64,000 bases of DNA, from the NCBI RefSeq assembly GCF_014256275.1, contig NZ_JACCFE010000002.1, positions 6,460,001-6,524,000 on the forward strand, read 5' to 3'. The notes beneath the pieces were generated by a model that worked only from the letters and a program-made list of their open reading frames with translations, searched no databases and was not told the origin of the DNA. Numbering within the stretch: position 1 is the stretch's first letter; every line of letters starts with the position of its first letter. Made by a program: the position numbers and the translations under genes. This document shows, one piece after another, positions 26,417 to 34,884 of the stretch. The DNA comes from Rhodococcus sp. 4CII. GTDB taxonomy: Bacteria; Actinomycetota; Actinomycetes; Mycobacteriales; Mycobacteriaceae.

Positions 26417-26833
26417 ATGAAGATCGAAGCCAAGCTCTTCGAGATCCTGACGGTATTCTTCATTCTCGTCGCGATCGTCTACGGCGTCTTCACCGCCGTT
26501 TCACGGACCGGTATCGAGTGGGCAGGTCTGACCGGCATCTGCCTGTCGGCGGGGCTGACGCTGATCATCGGAACGTACTTCCGGTTCGTCGCCCGTCGTC
26601 TCGACACCCGCCCCGAGGACTACGAGGACGCGGAGATTGCGGACGGCGCCGGCGACCTGGGATTCTTCAGCCCGGGCAGCTACTGGCCGATCCTGCTCGC
26701 CGCAGCCGCTGCGTTCGTGGCCGTGTCGATGGCCTTCTTCCAGCCGTGGATGCTCGTGGTCGCCGTCATCGCCGTCCTCGCGGCCGCTGCCGGCCTCGTC
26801 TTCGAGTACTACGTCGGGCCCGAGAAGCACTAG
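26417..26833 (+). CDS. ctaF: Cytochrome c oxidase subunit IV, actinobacterial type
   Basis: 138 residues with four transmembrane helices. 'KIEAKLFEILTVFFILVAIVYG' at the start and 'PGSYWPILLAAAAAF' midway are typical of the family (Rv2199c). It is 41 bases after ctaC and probably co-transcribed. It is a structural subunit of the aa3 oxidase in the bcc-aa3 supercomplex. Confidence 0.95.
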   Translation: MKIEAKLFEILTVFFILVAIVYGVFTAVSRTGIEWAGLTGICLSAGLTLIIGTYFRFVARRLDTRPEDYEDAEIADGAGDLGFFSPGSYWPILLAAAAAFVAVSMAFFQPWMLVVAVIAVLAAAAGLVFEYYVGPEKH

Positions 26834-26845
26834 TTCCGCACAGTC

Positions 26846-26900
26846 TGACGGCGGAGGCGCCGAATCCCGTTGGGGTTCGGCGCCTCCGCTTTTGCCGTCA
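26846..26900. terminator. Bidirectional terminator between ctaF and the TetR gene
   Basis: A 14-base stem (GCGGAGGCGCCGAA with TTCGGCGCCTCCGC, 11-base loop) followed by TTTT, extended outward by TGACGG/CCGTCA. It lies between convergent genes and overlaps the stop codon of the TetR gene. Confidence 0.85.
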
Positions 26901-27503
26901 GCGCTCGAGATTCGGCACCGCCGCGGCGAGGAGTTCGGCGGCCTGTTCGGACGCGAGTCGCACCGCATCGGGAAACACCTGCAACCCGTGCGAGACCAGG
27001 GCGCCCTCGTGGAGGAGCATGACGGTGCGCGCGAGTGTCTCCGGATCGCGCACCGACGCGTCGCGGCACACGTCGGTGAACAGGTCGAGCATCCACCGCT
27101 TCTGGCCGATGATGATCGCGTACGCCGGATGTGACGGGTCGCTGATCTCCGCGTGCGCGTTGACCATGCTGCATCCCTTCGCACTGTTCTCCACCGCCCA
27201 TTCCCTGGACGCGTCGAAGATCGCCGTCAGCCGCCGTCCGGGTGAGTCGCCGGCGGTGTCGAGGTGGTCTGCGAGAAACGCCCGCCACCGCGCGTCCCGG
27301 TCGGCGAGGTACTCGACCACTATCTGTTCCTTCGAACCGAAACGGTCGTAGAGCGTCTTCTTCGTGACGCCGGCCTCGGCGGCGATGAGATCGACGCCGA
27401 CCGCGTGAATTCCGCGCTCGTAGAACAGCCTGCCCGCCGCGGCCAGCGCTCGTCTCGCGCCCGGCGTCAGCGTGACGCGTTTCGGTGACTGCACAGAATC
27501 CAT
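26898..27503 (-). CDS. TetR family transcriptional regulator
   Basis: 201 residues. N-terminal helix-turn-helix 'IHAVGVDLIAAEAGVTKKTLYDRFGSKEQIVVEYL' matches the TetR DNA-binding signature. The ligand domain is unassigned and contains a single-cysteine helix 'SAKGCSMVNAHAEISDPSHPAYAII', common in QacR/AcrR-like regulators. It is divergent from an EamA exporter, with two operator-like sites between them, so local repression of both genes by a small ligand is the natural reading. Confidence 0.92.
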   Translation of the reverse strand: MDSVQSPKRVTLTPGARRALAAAGRLFYERGIHAVGVDLIAAEAGVTKKTLYDRFGSKEQIVVEYLADRDARWRAFLADHLDTAGDSPGRRLTAIFDASREWAVENSAKGCSMVNAHAEISDPSHPAYAIIIGQKRWMLDLFTDVCRDASVRDPETLARTVMLLHEGALVSHGLQVFPDAVRLASEQAAELLAAAVPNLER

Positions 27504-27510
27504 GACAAAA

Positions 27511-27528
27511 GTATACGGATCAGTGTAC
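27511..27528. promoter_or_regulatory. Putative TetR operator, site 1
   Basis: GTATACGGATCAGTGTAC, an 18-base imperfect palindrome (14 of 18 positions symmetric), eight bases before the TetR start codon. It recurs as site 2. Confidence 0.65.
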
Positions 27529-27537
27529 TTTCGGGCT

Positions 27538-27555
27538 GTATACCGATCTGTTTAC
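27538..27555. promoter_or_regulatory. Putative TetR operator, site 2
   Basis: GTATACCGATCTGTTTAC, the same 18-base motif 27 bases from site 1, with 14 of 18 positions matching. It lies 17 bases before the exporter start codon. Two sites suggest that two dimers bind the divergent promoter. Confidence 0.65.
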
Positions 27556-27572
27556 TTGGGTGGTGGTCAGTT

Positions 27573-28523
27573 GTGAACGCGTTACTCGCCGTGATGTTCG
27601 TCCTGTGCTGGAGTTCCGGTTTCATCGGGGCCAAACTCGGCGCCGGGGACGCAGATCCGCTCACGGTGCTCACCTGGCGGTTCCTCCCGCTGACCGTCGC
27701 TCTCGCCGTGGGCGCGGCGCTGTTCGGACGCGCCCGGTGGCGGGGAGTCGGATTCCAGGCGCTCCGCCGTGGAGTGTTAGTGGGCGCGCTGTCGCAGACC
27801 GGGTATCTGCTGACCGTCTACCAGGCGATCGGACTCGGCGTCTCGACCGGCACCACAGCACTGATCGACGGCACCCAGCCCCTGGTCGTCGCCGTGCTCG
27901 CAGGCCCACTGCTCGGTCAGAACGTCGCGGCCAGGCAGCGGTGGGGGCTGCTGCTCGGACTGACGGGCGTCGTGATCGTCACCGCAGGCGACGCCACCGC
28001 GGCATCCGGCGTGGCGTGGTGGGCATACCTCGTGCCGTTCGCCGGAATGCTGTCACTGGTGGCCGCGACGTTCGTGGAGGGCCGTTCGCCGGACGACACC
28101 GACCCGACCGTGGCCCTCACGGTGCACTGCGCTACGAGCGCCGTGCTGTTCACCGCCCTCGCCGCGTACTCAGAGAGGCTGTCGCCGCCCGCGACGGCGC
28201 CGTTCTGGTGGTCGGTGGCGTGGCTGATCGTCCTGTCCACGGTCGGCGGCTACGGCTTGTACTGGCTCGTGATGCGCCGGAGCGGAATCACGCGGGTCAA
28301 TTCTCTGATGTTCCCGATGGCGCCGGTGACGGCGATCTGGGGGGCGGTGATGTTCGGCGAGCCGCTCGGGATCCTCACTGCGGTCGGTCTCCTCCTCGGC
28401 CTCGCGGCCATCGTGCTCGTGTTCCGTGCACAGCCGCGGGGGAGGGGAGCGCGCACGGTTCGGAGAGACGAACAGAGCCCCGAACCGGAAATGGTTCGGG
28501 GCTCTGCTCGGTTGCGGAGGTGA
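27573..28523 (+). CDS. EamA/DMT superfamily exporter
   Basis: 316 residues with about ten transmembrane helices in two EamA halves. The first begins 'LLAVMFVLCWSSGFIGAKLG', with 'TALIDGTQPLVVAVLAGPLLGQ', and the second ends 'SLMFPMAPVTAIWGAVMFGEPLGILTAVGLLLGL'. Members export amino acids or other metabolites; substrate unknown. GTG start. The last 17 codons run through a long inverted repeat that is also the intergenic terminator. With its TetR gene it sits between ctaCF and qcrB, where mycobacteria have other genes. Confidence 0.9.
   Translation: MNALLAVMFVLCWSSGFIGAKLGAGDADPLTVLTWRFLPLTVALAVGAALFGRARWRGVGFQALRRGVLVGALSQTGYLLTVYQAIGLGVSTGTTALIDGTQPLVVAVLAGPLLGQNVAARQRWGLLLGLTGVVIVTAGDATAASGVAWWAYLVPFAGMLSLVAATFVEGRSPDDTDPTVALTVHCATSAVLFTALAAYSERLSPPATAPFWWSVAWLIVLSTVGGYGLYWLVMRRSGITRVNSLMFPMAPVTAIWGAVMFGEPLGILTAVGLLLGLAAIVLVFRAQPRGRGARTVRRDEQSPEPEMVRGSARLRR
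28473..28506. terminator. Bidirectional terminator inside the 3' end of the EamA gene
   Basis: A 14-base perfect stem (CAGAGCCCCGAACC with GGTTCGGGGCTCTG) and 6-base loop, between the convergent EamA and qcrB genes. It is translated as the last residues of the exporter. Confidence 0.75.
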
Positions 28524-28525
28524 GG

Positions 28526-30208
28526 CTAGTGCGCCTCGCCGTTGCCGGACGATCCGTTGCCGGAGGCCGACGATCCGTTGCCGTGGGCGCGGTCCTGGTA
28601 CTCCCGCAGCATCGTGAGCTGCTGGTGCTCGCCGTGGTGCAGGGCGTGCTCGAGGGCCAGGCTCTCCTCGACCGGGTCGGCCGTGACGAGGCTGCCGGAG
28701 CCGGGCTTGCCTGCCGAGCCGAGCTTGTTCATCTTCTTCGGGACGGTCGCACCCTGGTACTCGAGCGGGATCGGGTGACCGTGGTCGTCGACCGGGCCGA
28801 GCGGCTGATGGATCTCGATGTACTGACCGTTCGGCATCCGCTTGATGATGCCGGTCTCGATGCCGTGCTCGAGGACCTCACGGTCGCTGCGCTGGAGACC
28901 CAGGCAGAACCGGTAGGCCACGAAGAACGCGATCGGCGGCAGGAGCACCATGCCGATACGGCCGATCCACGTCATCGCGTTCAGGGAGATGCTGAGGTGG
29001 TACGCGATGATGTCGTTGATGCAGGAGATCGTAAGGACGGCGTAGAACGAGAGGGCCATCGCACCGATCGCGGTCCGCACCGGAACGTCCCGAGGACGCT
29101 GCAGCAGGTTGTGGTGAGCATCGTCCTTGGTCAGACGCTTCTCGATCCACGGGTAGGCGATCAGGACGGTGAACACGAGACCCATGATCAGTGCAACAGC
29201 GAACACCGACGGAATGGTGTAGCGGTTGAACAGGTACACATCCCAGGCCGGCCACAGACGCGCCAGGCCGTCCGTCCACATCATGTAGATATCGGGCTGA
29301 GAACCTGCCGACACCTGCGCGGGGTTGTAGGGGCCGATGGTCCAGACCGGGTTGATCTGCAGGACGCCACCCATCACGGCGAGAACACCGAAGGTGATGG
29401 CGAAGAACGCACCCGACTTGACGGCGAAGACCGGGAGGATTCGCACGCCCACCACGTTGCTCTCGGTGCGGCCGGGGCCGGGGAACTGCGTGTGCTTCTG
29501 GTACCAGACGAGCGCGAGGTGACCGGCGATCAGGGCGAGGATGATGCCCGGGAACAGCAGGACGTGCGCAACGTACAGGCGGGGGATGATCAGGTCGCCG
29601 GGGAAGTCGCCACCGAAGATCAACCAGTGCATCCAGGTGCCTGCGATCGGGATGCTCAGGGTGATGCCGGAGAACGCGGCGCGCAGGCCGGTGCCGGACA
29701 GCAGGTCGTCGGGGATGGTGTAGCCGAAGAATCCCTCGAACATCGCGAGGATCAGCAGCAGGCAGCCGATGACCCAGTTGGCTTCACGCGGACGCCGGAA
29801 GGCGCCGGTGAAGAAGATGCGCAGCAGGTGCACGACGATCGACGCCGCGAACATCAGCGCAGCCCAGTGGTGGATCTGACGGACGAACAAGCCGCCACGG
29901 ACCTCGAACGAGATGTTCAGGGTGGTCTCGTACGCGCGGGACATCGTGACGCCGCGCAGGGGCTCGTACGCGCCGTTGTAGACGACGTGCGCCATCGACG
30001 GATCGAAGAACAGGGTCAGGTAGACACCGGAGATCAGCAGGATGACGAAGCTGTACAGCGCGATCTCGCCGAGCAGGAACGACCAGTGAGTGGGGAAGAC
30101 CTTGTTGATCTGCCGCCGCATTCCCGCTGCGAGGTGGTAGCGCGAGTCCATCGCCTCTGCCTGGCCTGCGGCCATCGCGCTCAGTTTGGACGGTGTGTTG
30201 TCGGTCAC
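28526..30208 (-). CDS. qcrB: Menaquinol-cytochrome c reductase, cytochrome b subunit
   Basis: 560 residues. The b-type core has the paired heme-ligand histidines in 'FVRQIHHWAALMFAASIVVHLLRIFFTGAFRRPRE' and 'LYVAHVLLFPGIILALIAGHLALVWY', plus the quinol-site 'GTWMHWLIFGGDFPGDLI'. The long C-terminal extension after about residue 420 is typical of actinobacterial QcrB. The GTG at 30208 overlaps the qcrA stop by four bases and has GGGAG eight bases upstream. It is the target of imidazopyridine inhibitors in mycobacteria. Confidence 0.96.
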   Translation of the reverse strand: MTDNTPSKLSAMAAGQAEAMDSRYHLAAGMRRQINKVFPTHWSFLLGEIALYSFVILLISGVYLTLFFDPSMAHVVYNGAYEPLRGVTMSRAYETTLNISFEVRGGLFVRQIHHWAALMFAASIVVHLLRIFFTGAFRRPREANWVIGCLLLILAMFEGFFGYTIPDDLLSGTGLRAAFSGITLSIPIAGTWMHWLIFGGDFPGDLIIPRLYVAHVLLFPGIILALIAGHLALVWYQKHTQFPGPGRTESNVVGVRILPVFAVKSGAFFAITFGVLAVMGGVLQINPVWTIGPYNPAQVSAGSQPDIYMMWTDGLARLWPAWDVYLFNRYTIPSVFAVALIMGLVFTVLIAYPWIEKRLTKDDAHHNLLQRPRDVPVRTAIGAMALSFYAVLTISCINDIIAYHLSISLNAMTWIGRIGMVLLPPIAFFVAYRFCLGLQRSDREVLEHGIETGIIKRMPNGQYIEIHQPLGPVDDHGHPIPLEYQGATVPKKMNKLGSAGKPGSGSLVTADPVEESLALEHALHHGEHQQLTMLREYQDRAHGNGSSASGNGSSGNGEAH

Positions 30209-31347
30209 GGTCGACGCTCCCAAAATGCCGGGCCGAGAGCTTCGATGTAGTCACCCGTTGTGACTAGGAAACCCTCTTCGTTCACTGTAATAGGCAACTG
30301 CGGAAGTGCACGAGCGGCCGGACCGAAAATCGGCTTTCCGTAGGTCAGCGCGTCGAACTGCGACTGGTGGCACGGGCAGAGGATTCGGTTGGTCTGCTGT
30401 TCGTACAGGGACGTGGGGCAGCCGAGGTGGGTGCAGATCTTCGAGAAGGCGAAGTAGTCGCCGTAGTTGAAGCTCTCCTGGCCCTGACGCTTGGTGACCC
30501 GCGCTGCGTCCTCCGTGCGGAGACGGATGAGCATGGTCGCGTTACGGATGCCGCGCAGCGCCTCGAGCAGCGCCTCGTGGTCGCCACGATCGGACTCACG
30601 GAAGGGGAACACGGTCTCCATGGCGCCGGCGTCCAGATCTTCCGGGCGAACGAGGACGACGTCCTCGGGGCGACCGGTGTCGCGGCGCAGGTAGATGGTC
30701 TCGCCCTCGTAGCGGGGAGTCCATCCGGACACCCACAGCGGGGAGTCGTCGCGCTTGGCCCACGGGTTCTTGATCAGGCCGCCGAGGGGCATGACGGCCA
30801 TGATGCCGAGCGCGCCACCACCGAAGAGGAGGGTGCGGGTGAGGAGCTTGCGGCGTCCGAGCGTCGACGTGTCGAACGAGTCGCCGAGTTCCGCGACGAT
30901 GGTCTTGCGATCGACCTCGGACGATCCACCGTCGTGGCGGTCCTGGATGGACACCTCTTCGGGGATGAACTTCTTGGTGAACTGCACCGCGCCGACACCG
31001 AGGCCGAGGATGGCCAGACCCATGGTGAGGCCGATCAGCGGCGTGTACAGGCTGTAGGCCGAGTAGTGCTCTTCACCGGAGCCGGCGTACTCCCAGGGCC
31101 AGAACAGGTAGATCGCGATGAACGCGAGCGCGGAGACCCCCGACAGGGCGAACCAGAACGCGACCGACCGCTCGGCGCGCTTCTCGGCCTTCGTCCCCGG
31201 AACCGCCCAGCGGTTGCGGCGGAACGCGACGTCGACGTGGTCGAGGTTGGTTCCGAGCTCGACCAGTTCGTCGCGGCTCAGGTTCTCGAGTTCTGCGTCC
31301 GTGTACTTCCTTGGCGTAGCGCCGCCCGGCTGGCCAGCGTCGCTCAT
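30205..31347 (-). CDS. qcrA: Menaquinol-cytochrome c reductase, Rieske iron-sulfur subunit
   Basis: 380 residues. Three N-terminal helices (an actinobacterial trait), then a basic loop 'TLGRRKLLTRTLLFGGGALGIMAVMPLGG' that resembles a twin-arginine-like signal, and the Rieske domain with cluster ligands in 'CTHLGCP' and 'CPCHQSQFD'. The ATG at 31347 overlaps the qcrC stop (ATGA) by four bases. Cluster supply depends on carriers such as the HesB protein. Confidence 0.96.
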   Translation of the reverse strand: MSDAGQPGGATPRKYTDAELENLSRDELVELGTNLDHVDVAFRRNRWAVPGTKAEKRAERSVAFWFALSGVSALAFIAIYLFWPWEYAGSGEEHYSAYSLYTPLIGLTMGLAILGLGVGAVQFTKKFIPEEVSIQDRHDGGSSEVDRKTIVAELGDSFDTSTLGRRKLLTRTLLFGGGALGIMAVMPLGGLIKNPWAKRDDSPLWVSGWTPRYEGETIYLRRDTGRPEDVVLVRPEDLDAGAMETVFPFRESDRGDHEALLEALRGIRNATMLIRLRTEDAARVTKRQGQESFNYGDYFAFSKICTHLGCPTSLYEQQTNRILCPCHQSQFDALTYGKPIFGPAARALPQLPITVNEEGFLVTTGDYIEALGPAFWERRP

Positions 31348-32192
31348 GACCTTGCTCCGATCCACAGTGCTGCACCGACGACAGCGATGATTCCGATGAC
31401 CCACATGGCCAACCCTTCGGAGGCGGGACCGATGCCGCCGAGTCCGTAGCCACCGGGCTGCTTCGTCTCGCCCGACGACTTGATGTAGGCGATGATGTCT
31501 TTCTTCTCCTCGAGGGTCAGCTGACGGTCCGAGAACTTGGGCATGTTCTGCGGGCCGGTGACCATCGCGGTGTAGATCTGCTGCTCGTTCGCCGGGTCGA
31601 GGACCGGGGCGTACTTACCGGACGACAGCGCGCCGCCGCGACCGGTGAAGTTGTGGCAGGACGCGCAGTTGAGTCGGAACAGTTCGCTACCGCGGCCGAT
31701 GTCGCCGCCGCGCAGCGACGACTGGGCGACCTGACCGTTCTCGTCGCGGATCACCGTGGGGCCGCCGCCGTTGGCCTGGACGTAGGCGCCGATGGCGTCC
31801 GTCTGCTCGGCGTCGAACTTGACCGGCTTGCGCTCGACCTGGGCCTCGTTACGCGATGCCGGCATGCGTCCCGACGACACCTGGAAGTACACAGCGGCCT
31901 CGCCGACACCGATCAGGCTGGGGCCGCGGTCCTGCACACCCTGCAGGTTCGCGCCGTGGCAGGTGATGCACGACGTGTCGTACAACTGCTTGCCTTCGCG
32001 GATCAGCGCCGCCTGATCATCGGTGGCGGTGGCCACCTGCGGGGTTGGCGTCAACGCGGACGCGAGGAAACCGGCGCTGACCAGTCCCATCATCAGGACC
32101 AGGGCGCCCGTGACGCGCCTGCGGAGCTTCCGCTGACGGCGTGCCTTTGCGGACGCTGTGGTATCGGATGCGGGAGGGGGGGATGAACTCAT
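31344..32192 (-). CDS. qcrC: Menaquinol-cytochrome c reductase, diheme cytochrome c subunit
   Basis: 282 residues. One N-terminal helix, then two cytochrome c domains with CITCH and CASCH heme sites, and a C-terminal anchor helix ('GLAMWVIGIIAVVGAALWIG'). Two covalent hemes replace a soluble cytochrome c and pass electrons to CuA of CtaC in the bcc-aa3 supercomplex. The ATG at 32192 has AAGGGA upstream. Overlaps with qcrA, follows ctaE by 64 bases. Confidence 0.96.
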   Translation of the reverse strand: MSSSPPPASDTTASAKARRQRKLRRRVTGALVLMMGLVSAGFLASALTPTPQVATATDDQAALIREGKQLYDTSCITCHGANLQGVQDRGPSLIGVGEAAVYFQVSSGRMPASRNEAQVERKPVKFDAEQTDAIGAYVQANGGGPTVIRDENGQVAQSSLRGGDIGRGSELFRLNCASCHNFTGRGGALSSGKYAPVLDPANEQQIYTAMVTGPQNMPKFSDRQLTLEEKKDIIAYIKSSGETKQPGGYGLGGIGPASEGLAMWVIGIIAVVGAALWIGARS

Positions 32193-32256
32193 CTGTATCC
32201 CTTTGGTATGTCGGGACGGACTGGACGTCAGGGGGCTGCCTGGGGCGTTCAGCTGA

Positions 32257-32868
32257 TCAACGGATGAAATAGATCGTGGCAAACAGGCCGATCCACACGA
32301 TGTCGACGAAGTGCCAGTAGTACGAGACGACGATGGCGGCGGTGGCCTGGGCGGGCGTGAACTTGCTGACCTTGGTGCGGGCGATCAGGAAGATGAACGC
32401 GATGAGGCCGCCGATCACGTGCATGCCGTGGAAGCCGGTGGTCATGTAGAACACCGAGCCGTACACGCTGCTCGAGATGCTCGTGCCTTCTTCGACCAGG
32501 TGGATGTACTCATACCCCTGCCCGAGGACGAAGAAGGTGCCCATCGCCAAGGTCAGGAGGTACCACCGGCGGAGGCCGAAGACGTCGCCGCGCTCGGCCG
32601 CGAACACACCCATCTGGCAGGTGAACGACGAGGCGATCAGCACCAGCGTCACCGGTACGGCGAGGAACAGATTCAGCTCGGTCGGCTCCGGCGGCCAGTT
32701 CCCGTTCGCCTGTGCTCGCGCCACGAAGTACATGGCGAAGAGCCCTGCGAAGAACATGAGCTCACTTGACAACCACACGATGGTGCCAACGCTGACCATG
32801 TTTGGTCGGTTCAGCGAGTGCACGCGTTGGGTGATTGCTGATCCTGAAGTCCCTACTGCGCTCGTCAC
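32257..32868 (-). CDS. ctaE: Cytochrome c oxidase subunit III
   Basis: 203 residues and five transmembrane helices, the short actinobacterial form. 'PNMVSVGTIVWLSSELMFFAGLFAMYF', 'YEYIHL' and 'TGFHGMHVIGGLIAFIFLI' are conserved and the end 'YYWHFVDIVWIGLFATIYFIR' is the subunit III signature. The GTG start lies seven bases after a CATACT hexamer on the minus strand, so a leaderless transcript is likely. It heads ctaE-qcrCAB. Subunit I (ctaD) is not in the window. Confidence 0.95.
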   Translation of the reverse strand: MTSAVGTSGSAITQRVHSLNRPNMVSVGTIVWLSSELMFFAGLFAMYFVARAQANGNWPPEPTELNLFLAVPVTLVLIASSFTCQMGVFAAERGDVFGLRRWYLLTLAMGTFFVLGQGYEYIHLVEEGTSISSSVYGSVFYMTTGFHGMHVIGGLIAFIFLIARTKVSKFTPAQATAAIVVSYYWHFVDIVWIGLFATIYFIR

Positions 32869-32995
32869 AGACAGAAGTATGACGCTTCGTCGTAAGAGAC
32901 GACTACCCGGGTCCACCCTCGGCCCGTCCAGGCGCCGCGCTTGTCCGATTCTCCCTGCTGACGGCCCTGGTGGCGGGCCGTGACAGGGTGGAGTC

Positions 32996-33466
32996 ATGCG
33001 CTCTCGTGACAACAGTACGGGGTGGCTGCGACGGCTGTTCGGCAGTCGGCAACCGGCCCCTCTCGATCAGGATCGCCCCGACCTCGTGGTCGTCGCCTCG
33101 AGCTTCGACGACGTGGAGGCGTGCTCGGCCGCGCTCGACCGCGCCGCCGCCGAGGAACCGCGGTGGGAGGCGGAGGCGGAAGCGGTGCTGCGGCACCATC
33201 TGCGGCTGCCCGCGCCCGCGGTGGCCGACGCCGTGTCGATCGCCGCCCAGGACGGCTATCGGCCACAGAATCCGGACGGGGCCGCCTCCCCCTCGGGGGA
33301 CGGTGCGCCGGTGACCTTGGTGCTGCAGCGCGTCCAGGTTCTCGACGCGCTGCACTGTTCCCAGGAACGGTCGAGAATGGCCGGGCTGGCGCAGCGGCTC
33401 GGCGGCTCGGTGGACGGCTGGGATGCGATGCAACCGGCGCGCGAGTCCGATCCGTCCGGTGACTAG
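32996..33466 (+). CDS. Hypothetical protein
   Basis: 156 residues with no signal peptide or membrane helix. A cysteine-containing region 'DLVVVASSFDDVEACSAALDRAAAEEPRWEAEAEAVLRHH' looks like an alpha-beta ligand-binding fold, followed by 'DGYRPQ' and 'PVTLVLQRVQVLDALHCSQERSRMAGLAQRLGG'. The overall pattern recalls RraB-like inhibitors of RNase E, but this is a weak impression. ATG 32996 follows GGGTGGAG. It is divergent from ctaE and 41 bases before trpD, so it may share the trpD transcript. Confidence 0.7.
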   Translation: MRSRDNSTGWLRRLFGSRQPAPLDQDRPDLVVVASSFDDVEACSAALDRAAAEEPRWEAEAEAVLRHHLRLPAPAVADAVSIAAQDGYRPQNPDGAASPSGDGAPVTLVLQRVQVLDALHCSQERSRMAGLAQRLGGSVDGWDAMQPARESDPSGD

Positions 33467-33507
33467 GCTGCCAGGGATCGGATCCGCCACTAGTACAAGG
33501 GGACACG

Positions 33508-34599
33508 ATGATGCAGAGCCCAACTGCTCCGGGGACGAACGACGGTGTGCTGCCGGCACGGACGTGGCCGTCGGTCCTCGGCGCGCTCACCGACGGACGT
33601 GACCTCGCAGTGGACGACGCTAAATGGGCGATGGACGAGATCATGTCCGACAACGCCACGTCCGCGCAGATCGCCGCGTTCGGCGTCGCCCTGAAGATGA
33701 AGGGTGAGACGCCGGACGAATTGCGCGGCCTCGCGGACTCGATGCTCGGGCACGCACGGAAGGTCCCCGTCGACGACGACGTCGTCGACATCGTCGGCAC
33801 CGGTGGTGACCGATCCAACACCGTGAACATCTCCACGATGGCGTCACTGGTGGTCGCGGCGTCCGGTATTCGCGTCGTCAAGCACGGAAACCGGGCCGCG
33901 TCGTCCAAGAGTGGCGGTGCGGACGTGCTCGAGGCGCTCGGGGTGAAGATCAACCTCGGTCCCGACGAGGTGGCCCAATGCGTCCGGGAGGTCGGCATCG
34001 GCTTCTGCTTCGCGCCGGTGTTCCATCCCGCCCTGCGGTTCGCGGGCGCGCCGCGCAAGGAGATCGGCATCCCGACCGTCTTCAACGTGCTCGGACCGCT
34101 CACCAACCCGGCCCGCCCGCGGGCCGGCCTCATCGGCTGCGCGTTTCCGGGTCTGATCTCGGTGGTGGCCGGTGTGCTCGCGCAGCGCGGCAACTCGGCG
34201 CTGGTGGTGCGCGGCGACGACGGCCTCGACGAGTTGACCACGTCGACCACGTCGACCGTGCACGTCGTCGCGGACGGGACGGTGACCATTCGTCAACTCG
34301 ACCCCCGCGACATCGGGATCGCGCGGGTGCCGCTCGACGCACTCCGGGGCGGCGACGCCGACGTGAACGCGGCTGTGGCGCAGCGACTCCTCGCCGGTGA
34401 GACCGGGCCGGTCCGCGACGCGGTGCTGCTCAATGCGGCGGCGGCGATCACGGCGTTCCGCGGGCTCGGCAGCCGCACGCTCGAAGACGGCCTGTCGGAC
34501 GGACTCTCGACGGCGGCGCAGTCCATCGACACCGGAGCGGCCGCGACGCTGCTCGCGCGGTGGGCCGAACTCACGTCGGGCCTGGCCACCAGCAGATAG
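33508..34599 (+). CDS. trpD: Anthranilate phosphoribosyltransferase
   Basis: 363 residues. Second step of tryptophan synthesis, joining anthranilate to phosphoribosyl pyrophosphate. The PRPP loop 'GTGGDRSNTVNISTM' and 'KHGNRAASSKSGGADVLEALGV', with 'NPARPRAGLIGC' and 'VVRGDDGLDELTT' complete the family motifs. Two adjacent ATGs at 33508 and 33511 follow AAGGGG. The rest of the trp pathway is not in the window, as in mycobacteria. Confidence 0.96.
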   Translation: MMQSPTAPGTNDGVLPARTWPSVLGALTDGRDLAVDDAKWAMDEIMSDNATSAQIAAFGVALKMKGETPDELRGLADSMLGHARKVPVDDDVVDIVGTGGDRSNTVNISTMASLVVAASGIRVVKHGNRAASSKSGGADVLEALGVKINLGPDEVAQCVREVGIGFCFAPVFHPALRFAGAPRKEIGIPTVFNVLGPLTNPARPRAGLIGCAFPGLISVVAGVLAQRGNSALVVRGDDGLDELTTSTTSTVHVVADGTVTIRQLDPRDIGIARVPLDALRGGDADVNAAVAQRLLAGETGPVRDAVLLNAAAAITAFRGLGSRTLEDGLSDGLSTAAQSIDTGAAATLLARWAELTSGLATSR

Positions 34600-34608
34600 C
34601 AGGCGGAC

Positions 34609-34884
34609 CTATTCGCCGATCGAGAAGCCCGCTTCCACATCGGCGCTGGAGTAGGACTGGAAGGCGATGTGCGTCGCCGTCCGCGAGACGCCGTCCACCT
34701 TGTTGATTCCCTCGGTGACGACCTCCGCGATCTTCGCGTGGTCGCGTACCCGCACGATCGCGATCAGGTCGACGTCGCCCGCGCAGGAATAGACCTTGTC
34801 GACGCCCTCGATGTCGGCGACGGCCTGGGCGGTCTCCGGAATGCGGTGGGCTTCGGCGTGGATCAGGACGATGGCGTTGATCAT
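34609..34884 (-). CDS. Lrp/AsnC-type ligand-binding (RAM) domain protein without a DNA-binding domain
   Basis: 91 residues covering only the effector-binding half of the Lrp family: 'NAIVLIHAEAHRIPETAQAVADIEGVDKVYSCAGDVDLIAIVRVRDHAKIAEVV' and a C-terminal 'SRTATHIAFQSYS'. There is no helix-turn-helix. Stand-alone proteins of this type bind amino acids and can modulate partners. The ATG overlaps the stop of the upstream nuclease gene (ATGA), so it is translationally coupled to it. Convergent with trpD, nine bases apart. Confidence 0.88.
   Translation of the reverse strand: MINAIVLIHAEAHRIPETAQAVADIEGVDKVYSCAGDVDLIAIVRVRDHAKIAEVVTEGINKVDGVSRTATHIAFQSYSSADVEAGFSIGE

Noticed and set aside
27504..27572. 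att-like site suggesting an integrated element around the TetR/EamA pair
   Set aside because: The repeats are palindromic operator pairs in one promoter, not flanking direct repeats, and no integrase is near.
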